A DNA stretch of 45,895 nt from Deltaproteobacteria bacterium (GCA_031264145.1 JAISEK010000026.1:1-45895); one strand, 5' to 3'. Positions 1 through 8,722 are shown, counted from the stretch's first letter. A program made the numbers and translations. Notes: generated from the letters alone by a model not told the origin.

Positions 1-297
1 ACATGCCGCATCCTTCGAAAAGCCAGGTCGGCAGGCCTGCTGGCCGGCATGTCATACGGAGAACTGATGGATGACCTGTCATCGGCATGGCGGGTGAAAG
101 ACGCCCCAGAGCCTCCTTCAAGCAATGACGCATACTGGGTCCACACCCTGATCTGCGTCTTTGATGAACTCGAGGCATTGGGACTTTCCGTGCCAGCCGC
201 AAAGTCTATCCCCAAGAAAAGGGGGCGGCCCAAGAAAGATTCGGAGGAGCAGAATCCAAAGAGGCCAAGAGGCCGGCCCAAGAAAAATCCTGACTGA
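1..297 (+). CDS. AT-hook protein, C-terminal part (gene probably starts upstream of the window)
   Basis: The frame is open from base 1 to the TGA at 295-297. An internal ATG lies at 49 but has no Shine-Dalgarno sequence, so I read this as the 3' end of a longer gene. The tail carries two copies of RGRPKK with flanking lysines and prolines, the core of the AT-hook that binds the minor groove of AT-rich DNA. The middle (DAYWVHTLICVFDELEALGL) is an amphipathic stretch I do not recognise. The following gap is AT-rich. It could be a nucleoid-associated protein or the basic tail of a transposase; the sequence does not decide between them. DNA binding is inferred from the two hooks. Confidence 0.5.
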   Translation, partial: TCRILRKARSAGLLAGMSYGELMDDLSSAWRVKDAPEPPSSNDAYWVHTLICVFDELEALGLSVPAAKSIPKKRGRPKKDSEEQNPKRPRGRPKKNPD

Positions 298-1464
298 AAA
301 ATTCTATAGTCCGGGAAATTGGGAAATCTTTAATTAAAAAATAATTGTCTTACGCTATAATATTTAAAAAGAGTCTGCCAAGCTAGAGCCATCAAAGTCA
401 TTGGAGAAAAACTATCATGAGGCCAGGCCAATGGTCAGGGTGATTTCGTCGGCAAGTTTCCAGGCAGTCTAACTGACGCGGGGTTTGGCTGTTGTCCTTG
501 TGGATTGGCTGAAAGCAGGTTTTACCGATATGCGTTTAGCTGTAGATGTTTTTTGCTCTGGGTCATTGGCGTACCGCCGGGATCAGTGGTTTCTTCGGAA
601 TGTCCGCAGGGCAATCGGGGAATCCGTCATGAACTCCCCCAAAAAAGGCAAGGGCCGGAATGCCAAATAGAATATGCGTGCTCCAGTTTCCATTTGTCCA
701 TTATCGCACTATTCTTCCATGTTGGCAATTTATCTTCTTGGCAGGATGGCAGGACTGTGGTCGGGATTGGCAATGGCCCTGGAGAATTTTATGTTGGAGG
801 CCAAACCGGATGGCCAATCTCATGCGTCTCCTTGACATGATGATGGCGTCTGCAGGCCATTAGACGTGGAATTGGACGGCAGGTGCCAAAACTGCGACCA
901 GTATTTCTTGCCCAAAAATGGCCGACATAGCATTTGGGTTGACCTCGGCTGTCTGGAATGATACGGCCAGGCTTGGCTATTTGGTATTTGACCTGGCATT
1001 TGAAGTCTTTTGTCCTTTTGGGTCACAGGTTTCTTGCCACGTCCCAAATGGTTTAACTATCAGCGTGTATTTTTAAGGATTTTGAATGTGGAAGTGGAAA
1101 GATACTTTCAGTGCTTATTGGGGGTAAATGGAAAGTGTTTAATGAAATAATTATATGAGTATAAAATTAAATTTTTAAACTTTTGGTTGCGGCAAGTTAA
1201 CTGTTGTTGTCAGGACGAAAATGCCAGCGAAGTCTGATTTATCACCCTGAACATTTAAAGGTGGTCACGTGATAAATAAGCCAAACAAGTTGGAAATTTG
1301 CTGGTAACGTGAGAAACATGCTTTTTTTGAGTCTTTCATCTATAGTTTTGATAACGGGCCTCAAGCCTGATCATTTTGGCCAGCCAGAGGTTTTTGCGGC
1401 ATGAGACAATTTCCTGGCAGGAATCGCAGGCGGCCTTGCCGCCCTGGCCCATGGAAGCCGGAGG
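298..1464. other. Intergenic region, no convincing gene
   Basis: AT-rich at 300-420 and 1075-1330, intermediate composition at 420-1075. Short open frames (485-670 plus, 820-1047 minus) lack ribosome-binding sites and recognisable folds. The minus strand around 880-1020 has a vague zinc-ribbon look (Cys, then basic residues), as in insertion-sequence debris, but with stops nearby. A GC-rich hairpin (GGCGGC AAG GCCGCC, minus strand, about 1425-1440) lies just downstream of the HD-GYP gene, without a T-run. Confidence 0.5.
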
Positions 1465-2937
1465 CTAGATAAGGAAGTCCGAGGGCTGGATGCTGTAGAC
1501 GGCCGGGTTCAGGCAGTCGACGATGCGGCGCCTGAGCTTGCCGCCGCCATCGTCGCTCTCCGTCAGATCGACCAGGGGGCCCTTGGCCAGGGTGCCCTCG
1601 GCGGTCGTCGCGAGTAGGACGGCGGAGGGGAAGAAGTCGGCCTGGTTGTGGGCGGCGGTCACGGCCAGCTCGCCGGTGTCCAGGACCAGCAGGCTGCCGA
1701 CGGGCCAGGGGCCCATCATTTGGGCGAAGATTCGGACGACGATGGGGTCGAGCTGGCCGGAGGAGTTGGCGATCAACTCCCTGAGGGCACTGGAGGGGGA
1801 AAGAGGCTCGGGGCGGTAGGGACGGTGGGAGACCATGGCGTCGTACTGGTCGGCGATGGCCAGGACCCGTCCGCTGAGGGACAGGGGCCTGGTCCTGTTC
1901 GTCAGCGGCCAGCCGGAGAGGTTGACCCCCAGGTGGTGCTCGCCGACCGGCTGGAGCATGGAGAGCTTGAGGCCGTAGCTGGCGTTCAGGCGTATTATGC
2001 GGGCGATGCTGCCCAGGGTGAGGTTCTGGACCATGGCCAGGTCCCGGCCGTCCAGGGCGTCGCTCTTCTCGGCCGTGGTCAGGAAGTCGCCGGCCTTCCC
2101 CAGGTCGTGCAGGAAGGCGATCAGGCCCAGCTGCTCCAGGGATTTCTTGGAGTAGCCCAGCGAGTGCCCCAGGGCCAGGGAGAGGATGGTGACGTTGGCC
2201 GAGTGGGTGTAGATTTGGTCCCCGTGGTCCCTCACGGTGCTCAGGGCCAGAAAGGAGCCCCAGTCCTCCAGCATGAGGTCAATGAGCTCCTGGACCACCC
2301 GCTTGCCCTTCTGGATGCTGGCCTTCTTGCCGGTGGTCAGCCGGGTGACTATGTTGCGGAGAACCGTCAGGGCCTGGGAGTAGACGAGTTTGGCCTGGAG
2401 ATTGGTCTCGCCTTCGCCCCTGGAGGCGCCATGGGGCTCGCCGTCGGCCGCAGGCATACCGTCGGGGTCGGAGCCGAAGCCGTCGTCCGCCCTGGTGGGC
2501 ACGACCGGCCAGCCGTCGGGCTTGGCCAGGTTTTCCTGGAGCCACTTGAAGGGGTCCGGGTGGCGCTTGGCCTGGTGAAGGGTGTTGATCATGTCCACGA
2601 TCTCGTCGCCCGAGAGATTGTCCTTGGGATCGAATCGAAGGCCGGAGAGGCCCCTCTCCTGGAAGAATTCCGACAGCTTGACCGAGGTGGCCCAGACGGT
2701 CGGGGAGTAGGCAATGCGCTCATCGTTCATGAAGAAACGGCCGCGGTAGAGGGTGAACGACACCGGCTTGCCGGTCTCCCAGACCCCGGCCAGGGCCCCG
2801 TTGAAATCGTTGACCATCTCCGAGAACAGGCGGTTGTTGGCCTGGTGGATCTTGACGACCTGGAGGAGCCGGAACATGCTGATGAGCATGATCTCGCCGG
2901 CCGAGGTCTTCCTGACAGCCTTTTCCGTCTCGCCCAT
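1465..2937 (-). CDS. HD-GYP-like phosphohydrolase with N-terminal sensory-type module
   Basis: 490 aa. HD-GYP proteins typically hydrolyse cyclic di-GMP using a two- or three-metal HD site. Visible residues: H245 in THSANV, the HD pair in HDLGK (277-281), EHH at 333-335, GWP at 342-344 in place of the family GYP, and D363 in DQYDA. Residues about 14-125 form a separate module that resembles the N-terminus of the neighbouring HEAT-repeat protein. A charged linker (about 145-180) precedes the catalytic half. The start is supported by GGGAGG seven bases upstream of ATG. The gene follows the HEAT gene by 104 bp in the same direction, so the two are probably cotranscribed. GWP instead of GYP, with no obvious HHExxxGxGYP spacing, makes c-di-GMP hydrolysis likely but unproven; the domain could be a degenerate, signalling-only HD. 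Confidence 0.85.
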   Translation of the reverse strand: MGETEKAVRKTSAGEIMLISMFRLLQVVKIHQANNRLFSEMVNDFNGALAGVWETGKPVSFTLYRGRFFMNDERIAYSPTVWATSVKLSEFFQERGLSGLRFDPKDNLSGDEIVDMINTLHQAKRHPDPFKWLQENLAKPDGWPVVPTRADDGFGSDPDGMPAADGEPHGASRGEGETNLQAKLVYSQALTVLRNIVTRLTTGKKASIQKGKRVVQELIDLMLEDWGSFLALSTVRDHGDQIYTHSANVTILSLALGHSLGYSKKSLEQLGLIAFLHDLGKAGDFLTTAEKSDALDGRDLAMVQNLTLGSIARIIRLNASYGLKLSMLQPVGEHHLGVNLSGWPLTNRTRPLSLSGRVLAIADQYDAMVSHRPYRPEPLSPSSALRELIANSSGQLDPIVVRIFAQMMGPWPVGSLLVLDTGELAVTAAHNQADFFPSAVLLATTAEGTLAKGPLVDLTESDDGGGKLRRRIVDCLNPAVYSIQPSDFLI

Positions 2938-3041
2938 GGCGGGGCCTCCCTGTCTTCTCCCTTTGGCCCACTCTGGGTCACGCGAAAATCGGGATTGATG
3001 TTTTTTCGCGAATTTTCGTCAGACCGTGAAGCCGGCGGACA

Positions 3042-5018
3042 CTATTCCGTCGGTCCCCTCCCCCTGGGCACCCTAGATGCCCTGGCCTTCTCTATTGCCG
3101 CATCGGCCTGGCGGACGGCCTTCCGCAGATCCGTGAAGACGCTGTGGGCCGCCTTGGAGACGGCCTCCGCCTGACCCATGAGGCTAAGGGCCATGGCCGC
3201 CCCGGCCCTGTGGGCCAGCTCGTGGTCCATGCTCAGTCCCAGGAGCGAGCGGACGCTCTTCTTGTTCAGGACGCCGGTCACGAAATCGGCGGCGGCGGCC
3301 GAGGTGGCCGACTGGCCCAGGGCCCGGTAGCAGTTCATGATGGTCTCGGTGTTCTTGACCGAGCTGGTCTCGTAGCTGGAGCGCAAAAAAGAAAGGAGCG
3401 TCTTCTCGACCGCGGCGTCGCGCTTTAGGCCCAGGTAGTGGTAGACGCTTCGGCACAGGGTCGGCTCGGGCTCGTTTAGCATGTGGGACATCGACGAGAT
3501 GTGCCCTGGGTTCCGGGCCAGGAGCACCAGGGCCGAGGCTTCCCTCACCTGTGGATGGGTGTGGTGGCTCAAACCGCACAGGGCGGCCTCGCCTCGGTCG
3601 GATAGCTTGAGGTAACCGGCCAGGGCCAGGATCATGGGGACCGGGAGCGCCGAGTTTATGTAGCTGGTGAGTTCAGGCCCGCATTGGGGCGAAAATATGG
3701 CTATGGTCCTCAGGAGCCTGTCCAGGAGCCATGGCTCCTTGACGTGGTTGCAGAGCCAGGCCATCTCCTTGGCGGCGGATGGCTGGAGGACCGAGAGGAA
3801 GGAGTCCAGGAACTGGCCCAGGGTCTCCAGCCCGTCGGGGCCCTGGCCGGGGGGGATCGCGAACAGCAGGAGGCCTTCCAGTGTCTCCCTCATGCCCAGG
3901 CGCTTGCGGTATTCGTCCAGCACGCCTTCCAGGCGTTGGCCGGCCTGGCCGGTGAGGGAGGCCACCCTCATGTAGAGGTCCAGGACCTGGGGGAAGAAGC
4001 CGGAGGCCAGCCCGAACTTGGTGGCCTCGGCCAGAAAGGTGAGGATGGGTGCGCACTGGGCCAGGCTGCCCAGGCGCCACAGCAGATCCAGGGCCGGCTC
4101 CAGACCGTCTAACAGGGGCATGGGGGCCATTTCCTGGGCAATCAGATCGGCCACGGTGCCCCTCTCGGCGTCAGTCAGCTCCATCTTCCTGAAGGCCGCC
4201 AGGTCGTCTTCCGGCGTGAGGCCAGTGAAGCCGCCTGAGCCAGCGGGCCTGGCGGGGGTGCCGATGCGCTCCAGGGAAACCCGCCCCTGTCCCCCGCCGC
4301 CATTGGGGTCCAGCCCATCGAAGAGGGCCAGAAGGGAGGCTGCCCCCTGGGACCCTTCCCTGGGGCTCATCTCGGCCAGGCTCTGGTCGTGGCCGGCCTT
4401 CTGCCAGGGACCGGCGGAGAGGGCGGCAATCTCGGTCATGGGGTCGATGTCCCAGTACTCGTTGGCCGTTTTGTACCTGATGCCCTCGAACTCAGCCTCC
4501 CACATGGCCGTCACGATGTCGTTCTCGTCGTCCTCCTTGAGAATCCTGAAGCTGTTGATGAGGATGATGAAATTCTCCAGCTCCCGCATGGTCAGCCCGT
4601 CCAGGAACTCAAGCCACTGGAGGCCGTCGCGGAAGAGGGGAAAGAACAGGCCCGTATCGCCCCCCTTGTCCTTGTGGACTATCTGGCCCTGGAAGACTAG
4701 GGTGTCGGGATCGATGAAGAGCCGTACCGACTCGTGCTCGTCGACGAAGGGCCCCAGCCATTTGAAGAGCTTTTCCAGGGACTCCTTCCTGATGTTGGAA
4801 TTGGCGGGGTACAGGCCGATGTTCTTGATGGCCACGGCGAAGATCTGCATGCCGGAGGTGAGCTGTGATACCAGCTCGTCCAGGGACTGGAAATGGTCTG
4901 GATTGTGCTCGGTCTGGAAATCGCTGCCGGCGGGGGCGGTCTGGGCCTGGTCAGTCGGGGCGGTCTGGCTTGGCATGGGTGCTGATTGTCCTGTAGGGAC
5001 CTGGGACGCTTGACTCAT
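3042..5018 (-). CDS. HEAT-repeat protein with N-terminal module shared with the adjacent HD-GYP protein
   Basis: 658 aa from the ATG at 5018, which has GGAGGA six to seven bases upstream; the frame is open further upstream without a better start. Order: Gln/Pro/Ser-rich disordered head (1-45); module at about 55-180 with KNIGLYPANSNIRKES and a following beta-type stretch; helical middle; and a C-terminal alpha-solenoid with HEAT-like units, best seen around TDRGEAAL-type and HPQVREASALVLLARNPG segments (about 490-610). No catalytic motif is visible, so I infer a protein-interaction scaffold in the cytoplasm, possibly partner or regulator of the HD-GYP enzyme encoded downstream. Exact function unknown. 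Confidence 0.75.
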   Translation of the reverse strand: MSQASQVPTGQSAPMPSQTAPTDQAQTAPAGSDFQTEHNPDHFQSLDELVSQLTSGMQIFAVAIKNIGLYPANSNIRKESLEKLFKWLGPFVDEHESVRLFIDPDTLVFQGQIVHKDKGGDTGLFFPLFRDGLQWLEFLDGLTMRELENFIILINSFRILKEDDENDIVTAMWEAEFEGIRYKTANEYWDIDPMTEIAALSAGPWQKAGHDQSLAEMSPREGSQGAASLLALFDGLDPNGGGGQGRVSLERIGTPARPAGSGGFTGLTPEDDLAAFRKMELTDAERGTVADLIAQEMAPMPLLDGLEPALDLLWRLGSLAQCAPILTFLAEATKFGLASGFFPQVLDLYMRVASLTGQAGQRLEGVLDEYRKRLGMRETLEGLLLFAIPPGQGPDGLETLGQFLDSFLSVLQPSAAKEMAWLCNHVKEPWLLDRLLRTIAIFSPQCGPELTSYINSALPVPMILALAGYLKLSDRGEAALCGLSHHTHPQVREASALVLLARNPGHISSMSHMLNEPEPTLCRSVYHYLGLKRDAAVEKTLLSFLRSSYETSSVKNTETIMNCYRALGQSATSAAAADFVTGVLNKKSVRSLLGLSMDHELAHRAGAAMALSLMGQAEAVSKAAHSVFTDLRKAVRQADAAIEKARASRVPRGRGPTE

Positions 5019-5206
5019 GGGCTTCCTCCGAGCTGGTGACCGGATGGGCTGCGCTCTTTGGGATTCTGGGGACCAGACGGTCCGCGCGGCCTCGGGGGCC
5101 TGGCGGAGACCCTGGCCCACAAAAAACATCAACAATCCAGGCTTCTAATTGTCTTTTTTAAACAAGTGGCGCACCTGGAATGACAAGTCTCGCAATGCGC
5201 CATTAC

Positions 5207-5235
5207 ATTCTACGTCCTGGTGCTGACAATTGCAA
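5207..5235 (-). promoter_or_regulatory. Possible sigma-70-type promoter for the HEAT/HD-GYP operon
   Basis: On the minus strand TTGCAA (5235-5230), a 17-base spacer and TAGAAT (5212-5207). The -10 matches 5 of 6 and the -35 matches 4 of 6. The implied leader is about 180 nt, which is long, so confidence is low. Confidence 0.3.
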
Positions 5236-5863
5236 GGAGGCCTTGGGGGCGGAACTGGCCAAGCCAGGAAATTTGCCAAGCGATAATGGGATGTTGGGTA
5301 GATGGAAGCGCATGGTGCCCAGAAAGCCCCTTCACTCGGAAAGACGGCGGCGCTCCTCGTCCCAGGCGGCGGGCAAGGCCAGGGGGACAGATCCCCTTGG
5401 GGCCTGCCGGCCAGACATGCCGCCATTTTGGCTCCTGGTGGATGTTAGCGTTATATTAAAGGTGACAGACCATGTTCCACGCACGTTTCGGCCTGCCAGG
5501 GCAATTGGCCTCCAGGGAAATGCGCCTGCCAATGTCGCAGCCGGCCACGGGATCTCGAAAAGGCCGCCCGGGCGTCTCATTCTAAACCGCATTTAAAAAC
5601 TGACTTATAAAAGCCAAATATCGATGAATACATTTCAGATTTGTCTTACCATAATAGTAAATTTTTGACTGCGACTTAGAATCAGTAATAAAAAATGGCC
5701 AGCGGTAACCGCTAGCCCTAGCCCTGGGTGGGTTATGGAATCCCATGAATTTATTGTTAAATTTTTAATTGAGCATAATTATGTTTATCAGGGTTCCAAA
5801 AAGGATTACGTCGTTTCCTGGCAACGCCATTGAAACCAAGGGAGAAAGCCGGTCGCCATTGAG

Positions 5864-5882
5864 AAAAAGCCCGGCCTTCCGG
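5864..5882 (-). terminator. Possible intrinsic terminator after pilZ
   Basis: Minus strand: CCGG AAGG CCGG followed by GC and TTTTT, about 25 bp past the PilZ stop. The stem is only four base pairs, so it is weak. Confidence 0.35.
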
Positions 5883-5904
5883 TTCAAGTTGGTAGGGGCG
5901 GGAC

Positions 5905-6453
5905 TCAGCCACGTTCCCGGCGGCGGCGGATCTCCTCCCGCTGTTTGGTGAAGATCCACTGGACGATCTCGTTCTGGTCGCTTGAGAGGACGTCTGTGAA
6001 CTCGAAGCCGTAGACGTGGGGGTCGCCGGTCAGGTTTTCCTCCTGGTCCAGGATTCGGACAATCCGGCCCATCATGTCCATAAGGCGGCCGTCGGAGTAG
6101 GGTAGGACCAGGCCTATCTCCAGGTACATGCCGATGGGGAACTCCGAGTTGTGCCCGAAGGATAGGCCAAACTCGGAGATGTCCTGGACCATGGCCTGGT
6201 TGGTGTAGTTCTTGCGCGAGGTCGTCTCGGCCAGGATGCTCAGGATGAGCGAGAGCTTTCTGTCGATGCGGCTCAGGAGGATCTGGGAGGCGCTGGTCAG
6301 CTGGGGCAACGGCTCCGAATCCATGTTCGCCAGGCGTTTGACGGTCGAGTCCTGGCCCCTGATGTACTCGTTGGGCTTGTCGAGGACGTTGAAAAGCATC
6401 TGGGTTGGCAGGTTGGCCCTTAGGCCCTTTCGCCGCTCTTCATTGAAAGACAT
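5905..6453 (-). CDS. PilZ-domain protein (c-di-GMP receptor-like)
   Basis: 182 aa from the ATG at 6453, with AGGA eight bases upstream; an in-frame ATG at 6462 (185 aa) lacks a site. PilZ domains bind c-di-GMP through RxxxR and D/NxSxxG. Numbering from the 6462 start, R11xxxR15 sits in ERRKGLR and D94xS96xxG99 in DISEFG; a later HVYGFEF strand completes the barrel. Between the two motifs lies an unusual helical insert of about 75 residues (LLSRIDRKLSLILSIL) that pushes the arginine motif far from the barrel, as in PilZ proteins carrying an N-terminal helical region. The gene start overlaps the end of the diguanylate cyclase by 14 bp, which implies translational coupling. It is a plausible direct reader of the c-di-GMP made by that enzyme. 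Confidence 0.8.
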   Translation of the reverse strand: MSFNEERRKGLRANLPTQMLFNVLDKPNEYIRGQDSTVKRLANMDSEPLPQLTSASQILLSRIDRKLSLILSILAETTSRKNYTNQAMVQDISEFGLSFGHNSEFPIGMYLEIGLVLPYSDGRLMDMMGRIVRILDQEENLTGDPHVYGFEFTDVLSSDQNEIVQWIFTKQREEIRRRRERG

Positions 6454-7759
6454 ACTGGGCATCCTGAAAAAAATTTTTTCCGGCTAGGTCCGTTGCCAGG
6501 CGAACCGTATCCCGGCCCTCGCGTTTGGCCAGATACATGGCTTGGTCGGAACAGTATATCAAATCCTGGGGGGAATTGACCAGAAAATGCTCAATGCAGG
6601 CCAGACCCTGGCTGACGGTCGGCTTGGCCAGTTCCGGGCACCGGCCAGGGAGGGGGGTGGCGGCCAGGGCATCCTTGAGCCGTTGGGCCAGTATGGCCGC
6701 CTGGTCGAGGCTGGTCCGGGGCAGGATCACGGAGAACTCCTCGCCACCGATCCTGGCCGGCAGATCCCCCTGGCGGACCACTTCCATGATGACGCCGGAG
6801 ACCCACTTGAGTACCTCGTCGCCTGTCTGGTGGCCGAAGGTGTCGTTCACGTTCTTGAAATGATCCAGGTCCAGGGTCAAAAGGCTCAGCGGTGAGGCAT
6901 GGCGCTTGGCCAGGCAGTACTCGCGGTTTATGGCGTCCAGGAATACCCGGCGGTTGGCCAGTCCAGTCAGCGGATCCCTGGAGGCCATCATCAGGGCCTC
7001 CTCGAGTCTGAAGGCCTGGCCCAGGAAAAGGGCGCCGGCGAAGGAGAGCTCGTCCAGGGAGGACTGGCGGAGCCCGTCCGCGGCCACCTTCTGGGCGAAG
7101 ATGAGCCTGACGGAGGCCAGATGGCTGCCCATCCAGCGGAAGTCGATGGTCTTCCCATGGCCCTCTGATGGCCTCAGGTCTCCGCGGGAAACGGACATGT
7201 GGGAGCCCTGGGGTGCCCCAGGGCCAGTGAAGGCCTCGACCCGGTCGGCGCCCGTGAGGCCCATGGCCGTGTCGCAGATGGCCTCCAGAAGGGGACCGAC
7301 GTCGGTGTGACCGGCCAGGCTCTTGTAGATGAGGAGGTCGCCGGGCTCCTGACCCTTGGCCTCGGCCTGGATCATGGTCTCGAAGAGGCCGAGGTTATCC
7401 AGGATCCGGCCTGCCAGGCGCCTCAGGCGCCCGACCTGCACGGGCGAGCGCAAAACCGCGAAGACGCCCTCGGCCACCCAGTCCATGGCCCTGTCGAAAT
7501 CGGGCTCCTGGCCTATGACAACCATTTGGGTGGGGAGCCTTTTGGCCTGGATGACGCCCAGCAGATCCGTTGGGTCGGCTAGCCCTTCCAGGTTCTGGCC
7601 CGCCAGGAGCAGGGCCGGCCTGGCCTGGGCCAGGAGGTCCAGGCCCTCCTTGAGCGACTCGGTCCACATGAGGGCCAGGCCGAAGGGCCGCAGGGCCTTG
7701 GCGATGCGGCCGAAGTCTGGTCCGTACTTGTCCATTATCAAGACTTTTTTCGACGTCAT
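6440..7759 (-). CDS. Pseudo-receiver / GGDEF diguanylate cyclase
   Basis: 439 aa. Order: receiver-like domain (1-125), GAF-like middle (about 140-250), GGDEF domain (about 260-425). Catalytic signatures: RDPLTGLANRR (261-271), metal and substrate residues in DLDHFKNVND (297-306), GGEEF at 338-342, and the inhibitory I-site RQGD at 329-332, so it should be an active, product-inhibited cyclase making c-di-GMP from two GTP. The receiver domain has its early acidic residue (D10), but the usual phospho-acceptor Asp near 53 is Ala (LLLAG) and the Lys-Pro loop is SP, so phosphorylation is unlikely. The start has GAGGATAGCC just upstream. A sigma-54-like promoter lies about 50 bp upstream (7807-7822). 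It is followed by the overlapping pilZ gene. Confidence 0.9.
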   Translation of the reverse strand: MTSKKVLIMDKYGPDFGRIAKALRPFGLALMWTESLKEGLDLLAQARPALLLAGQNLEGLADPTDLLGVIQAKRLPTQMVVIGQEPDFDRAMDWVAEGVFAVLRSPVQVGRLRRLAGRILDNLGLFETMIQAEAKGQEPGDLLIYKSLAGHTDVGPLLEAICDTAMGLTGADRVEAFTGPGAPQGSHMSVSRGDLRPSEGHGKTIDFRWMGSHLASVRLIFAQKVAADGLRQSSLDELSFAGALFLGQAFRLEEALMMASRDPLTGLANRRVFLDAINREYCLAKRHASPLSLLTLDLDHFKNVNDTFGHQTGDEVLKWVSGVIMEVVRQGDLPARIGGEEFSVILPRTSLDQAAILAQRLKDALAATPLPGRCPELAKPTVSQGLACIEHFLVNSPQDLIYCSDQAMYLAKREGRDTVRLATDLAGKNFFQDAQYVFQ

Positions 7760-7806
7760 GGCTATCCTCGCGTGGGGGTCATCAAGTTGACCCTGTTCCT
7801 GAGGTT

Positions 7807-7822
7807 AGCAGAATCCATGCCA
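7807..7822 (-). promoter_or_regulatory. Sigma-54-type (-24/-12) promoter for the diguanylate cyclase-pilZ operon
   Basis: Minus strand TGGCATGGATTCTGCT compared with consensus TGGCACGN4TTGCW: both invariant GG and GC dinucleotides are present ten bases apart, and only two consensus positions differ. Predicted leader of about 37 nt to the ATG at 7759. Confidence 0.5.
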
Positions 7823-7987
7823 GGTTTTCCCGTCACAGGGCAGGGATCGCTTCATTGGTCCTCACCCTGGTATTCCGGGCCTGCCGTGCCCCTTAAGGCG
7901 GTCCGGCTTCCCTTGGGCCAGGGCATTTCTTGCCCAGGATGCCCGCCTGGGCCCGCCTTCCGGTGCCGACGGGCCGCCCGCCGCTCA

Positions 7988-8016
7988 TTGACTTTATGTC
8001 GGGGGATCGATAGAAT
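7988..8016 (+). promoter_or_regulatory. Sigma-70-type promoter for rfbC-dtd
   Basis: TTGACT (7988-7993), a 17-base spacer and TAGAAT (8011-8016): 5 of 6 matches in each hexamer with ideal spacing. Predicted leader of about 75 nt. The rest of the 7760-8098 gap holds only this and the divergent sigma-54-like site. Confidence 0.6.
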
Positions 8017-8098
8017 TTGGGGGCAGTTTGCGCCCTGGCCTGCAGGCCGGGGACGTTTTTCTGGGGGAGTTGGCCTGGGCCTTCCCGGCGGGATACCT

Positions 8099-8722
8099 AT
8101 GAAAATCCTGGAAGTAAGGGATTTGCCCCTGGCTGGGGCCAAATTGGTTGTTTTTGGCCGTTTTCACGATGAGAGGGGCTATTTCGCGGAGACGTACCGG
8201 AAATCGGATTTCGTCTCCCTGGCCGGGGCCCTGGGCCTCGCGTCGCTGGCCATCGAGCAGGCCAACGAGAGCCGCTCCCTGGCCGGCGTGATCCGGGGCC
8301 TCCACTTCCAGTACGATCCCCCAATGGGCAAGCTCATCCGGCTAGTCTATGGACACGGTGTGGACATGGCCCTGGACGTCAGGCCAAAGTCCCCGACCTT
8401 CGGCCGGCTGATAATGGTCGAGATGTCCTTCGAGCCGCTTTCGGGGGCCGCCCAGTGGATTTGGCTGCCACCGGGCCTGGCCCACGGCAACTTCTATCTG
8501 GCCGACTCGGCGATCGAGTATTTCTGCACCGCCCCCTACAACCCGGCCGGGGAGGTGGGCATCAACCCCCTGGACCCTGGCCTGGACCTGGGCCTCTGTC
8601 CCCCGTCCCTGGCCGGCTCCTTCCGGGATCTCCTGGCCAGGGGCCCCATACTCTCCCCGAAGGACACCCAGGGCCTGGACTTTGCCGACTGGCGGGCCGA
8701 CGCCCGGGCCAACCTTCTCTGA
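8099..8722 (+). CDS. rfbC: dTDP-4-dehydrorhamnose 3,5-epimerase (RmlC family)
   Basis: 207 aa; family members are typically 180-200. The enzyme epimerises C3 and C5 of dTDP-4-keto-6-deoxyglucose on the way to dTDP-L-rhamnose, in the cytoplasm. Visible cupin motifs: GYFAETYRKSDF (27-38), the QANESRSLAGVIRGLHFQ segment with catalytic His69, GKLIRLVYG, DVRPKSPTFG (93-102), and YFCTAPY (141-147) with the active-site Tyr region, followed by the INPLDPGLDLG loop. ATG 8099 is chosen because the conserved N-terminus begins there and a GGCGGG lies upstream; the frame is open further 5' but shows no family sequence there. rfbA, rfbB and rfbD are not adjacent, so the rest of the rhamnose pathway must lie elsewhere, or this member may act in another deoxysugar pathway. 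Confidence 0.9.
   Translation: MKILEVRDLPLAGAKLVVFGRFHDERGYFAETYRKSDFVSLAGALGLASLAIEQANESRSLAGVIRGLHFQYDPPMGKLIRLVYGHGVDMALDVRPKSPTFGRLIMVEMSFEPLSGAAQWIWLPPGLAHGNFYLADSAIEYFCTAPYNPAGEVGINPLDPGLDLGLCPPSLAGSFRDLLARGPILSPKDTQGLDFADWRADARANLL

Larger units (their letters stand above)
5019..5904. other. Intergenic region upstream of the HEAT gene
   Basis: No supported gene. Open frames at 5145-5600 on both strands have no ribosome-binding sites or family resemblance. AT-rich from 5590 to 5780. It contains the possible HEAT promoter (5207-5235) and the possible pilZ terminator (5864-5882), listed separately. Confidence 0.5.

Noticed and set aside
485-670. 61-aa plus-strand open frame
   Set aside because: TTG start without ribosome site and no recognisable sequence; kept as intergenic.
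820-1047. Possible zinc-ribbon transposase fragment on the minus strand
   Set aside because: Only scattered Cys and basic residues, spread over different frames with stops; too weak to call.
1648-3174. 508-aa plus-strand open frame opposite the HD-GYP and HEAT genes
   Set aside because: Antisense shadow of GC-rich coding DNA; Gly/Val/Gln/Asp-rich product without any fold, no ribosome site.
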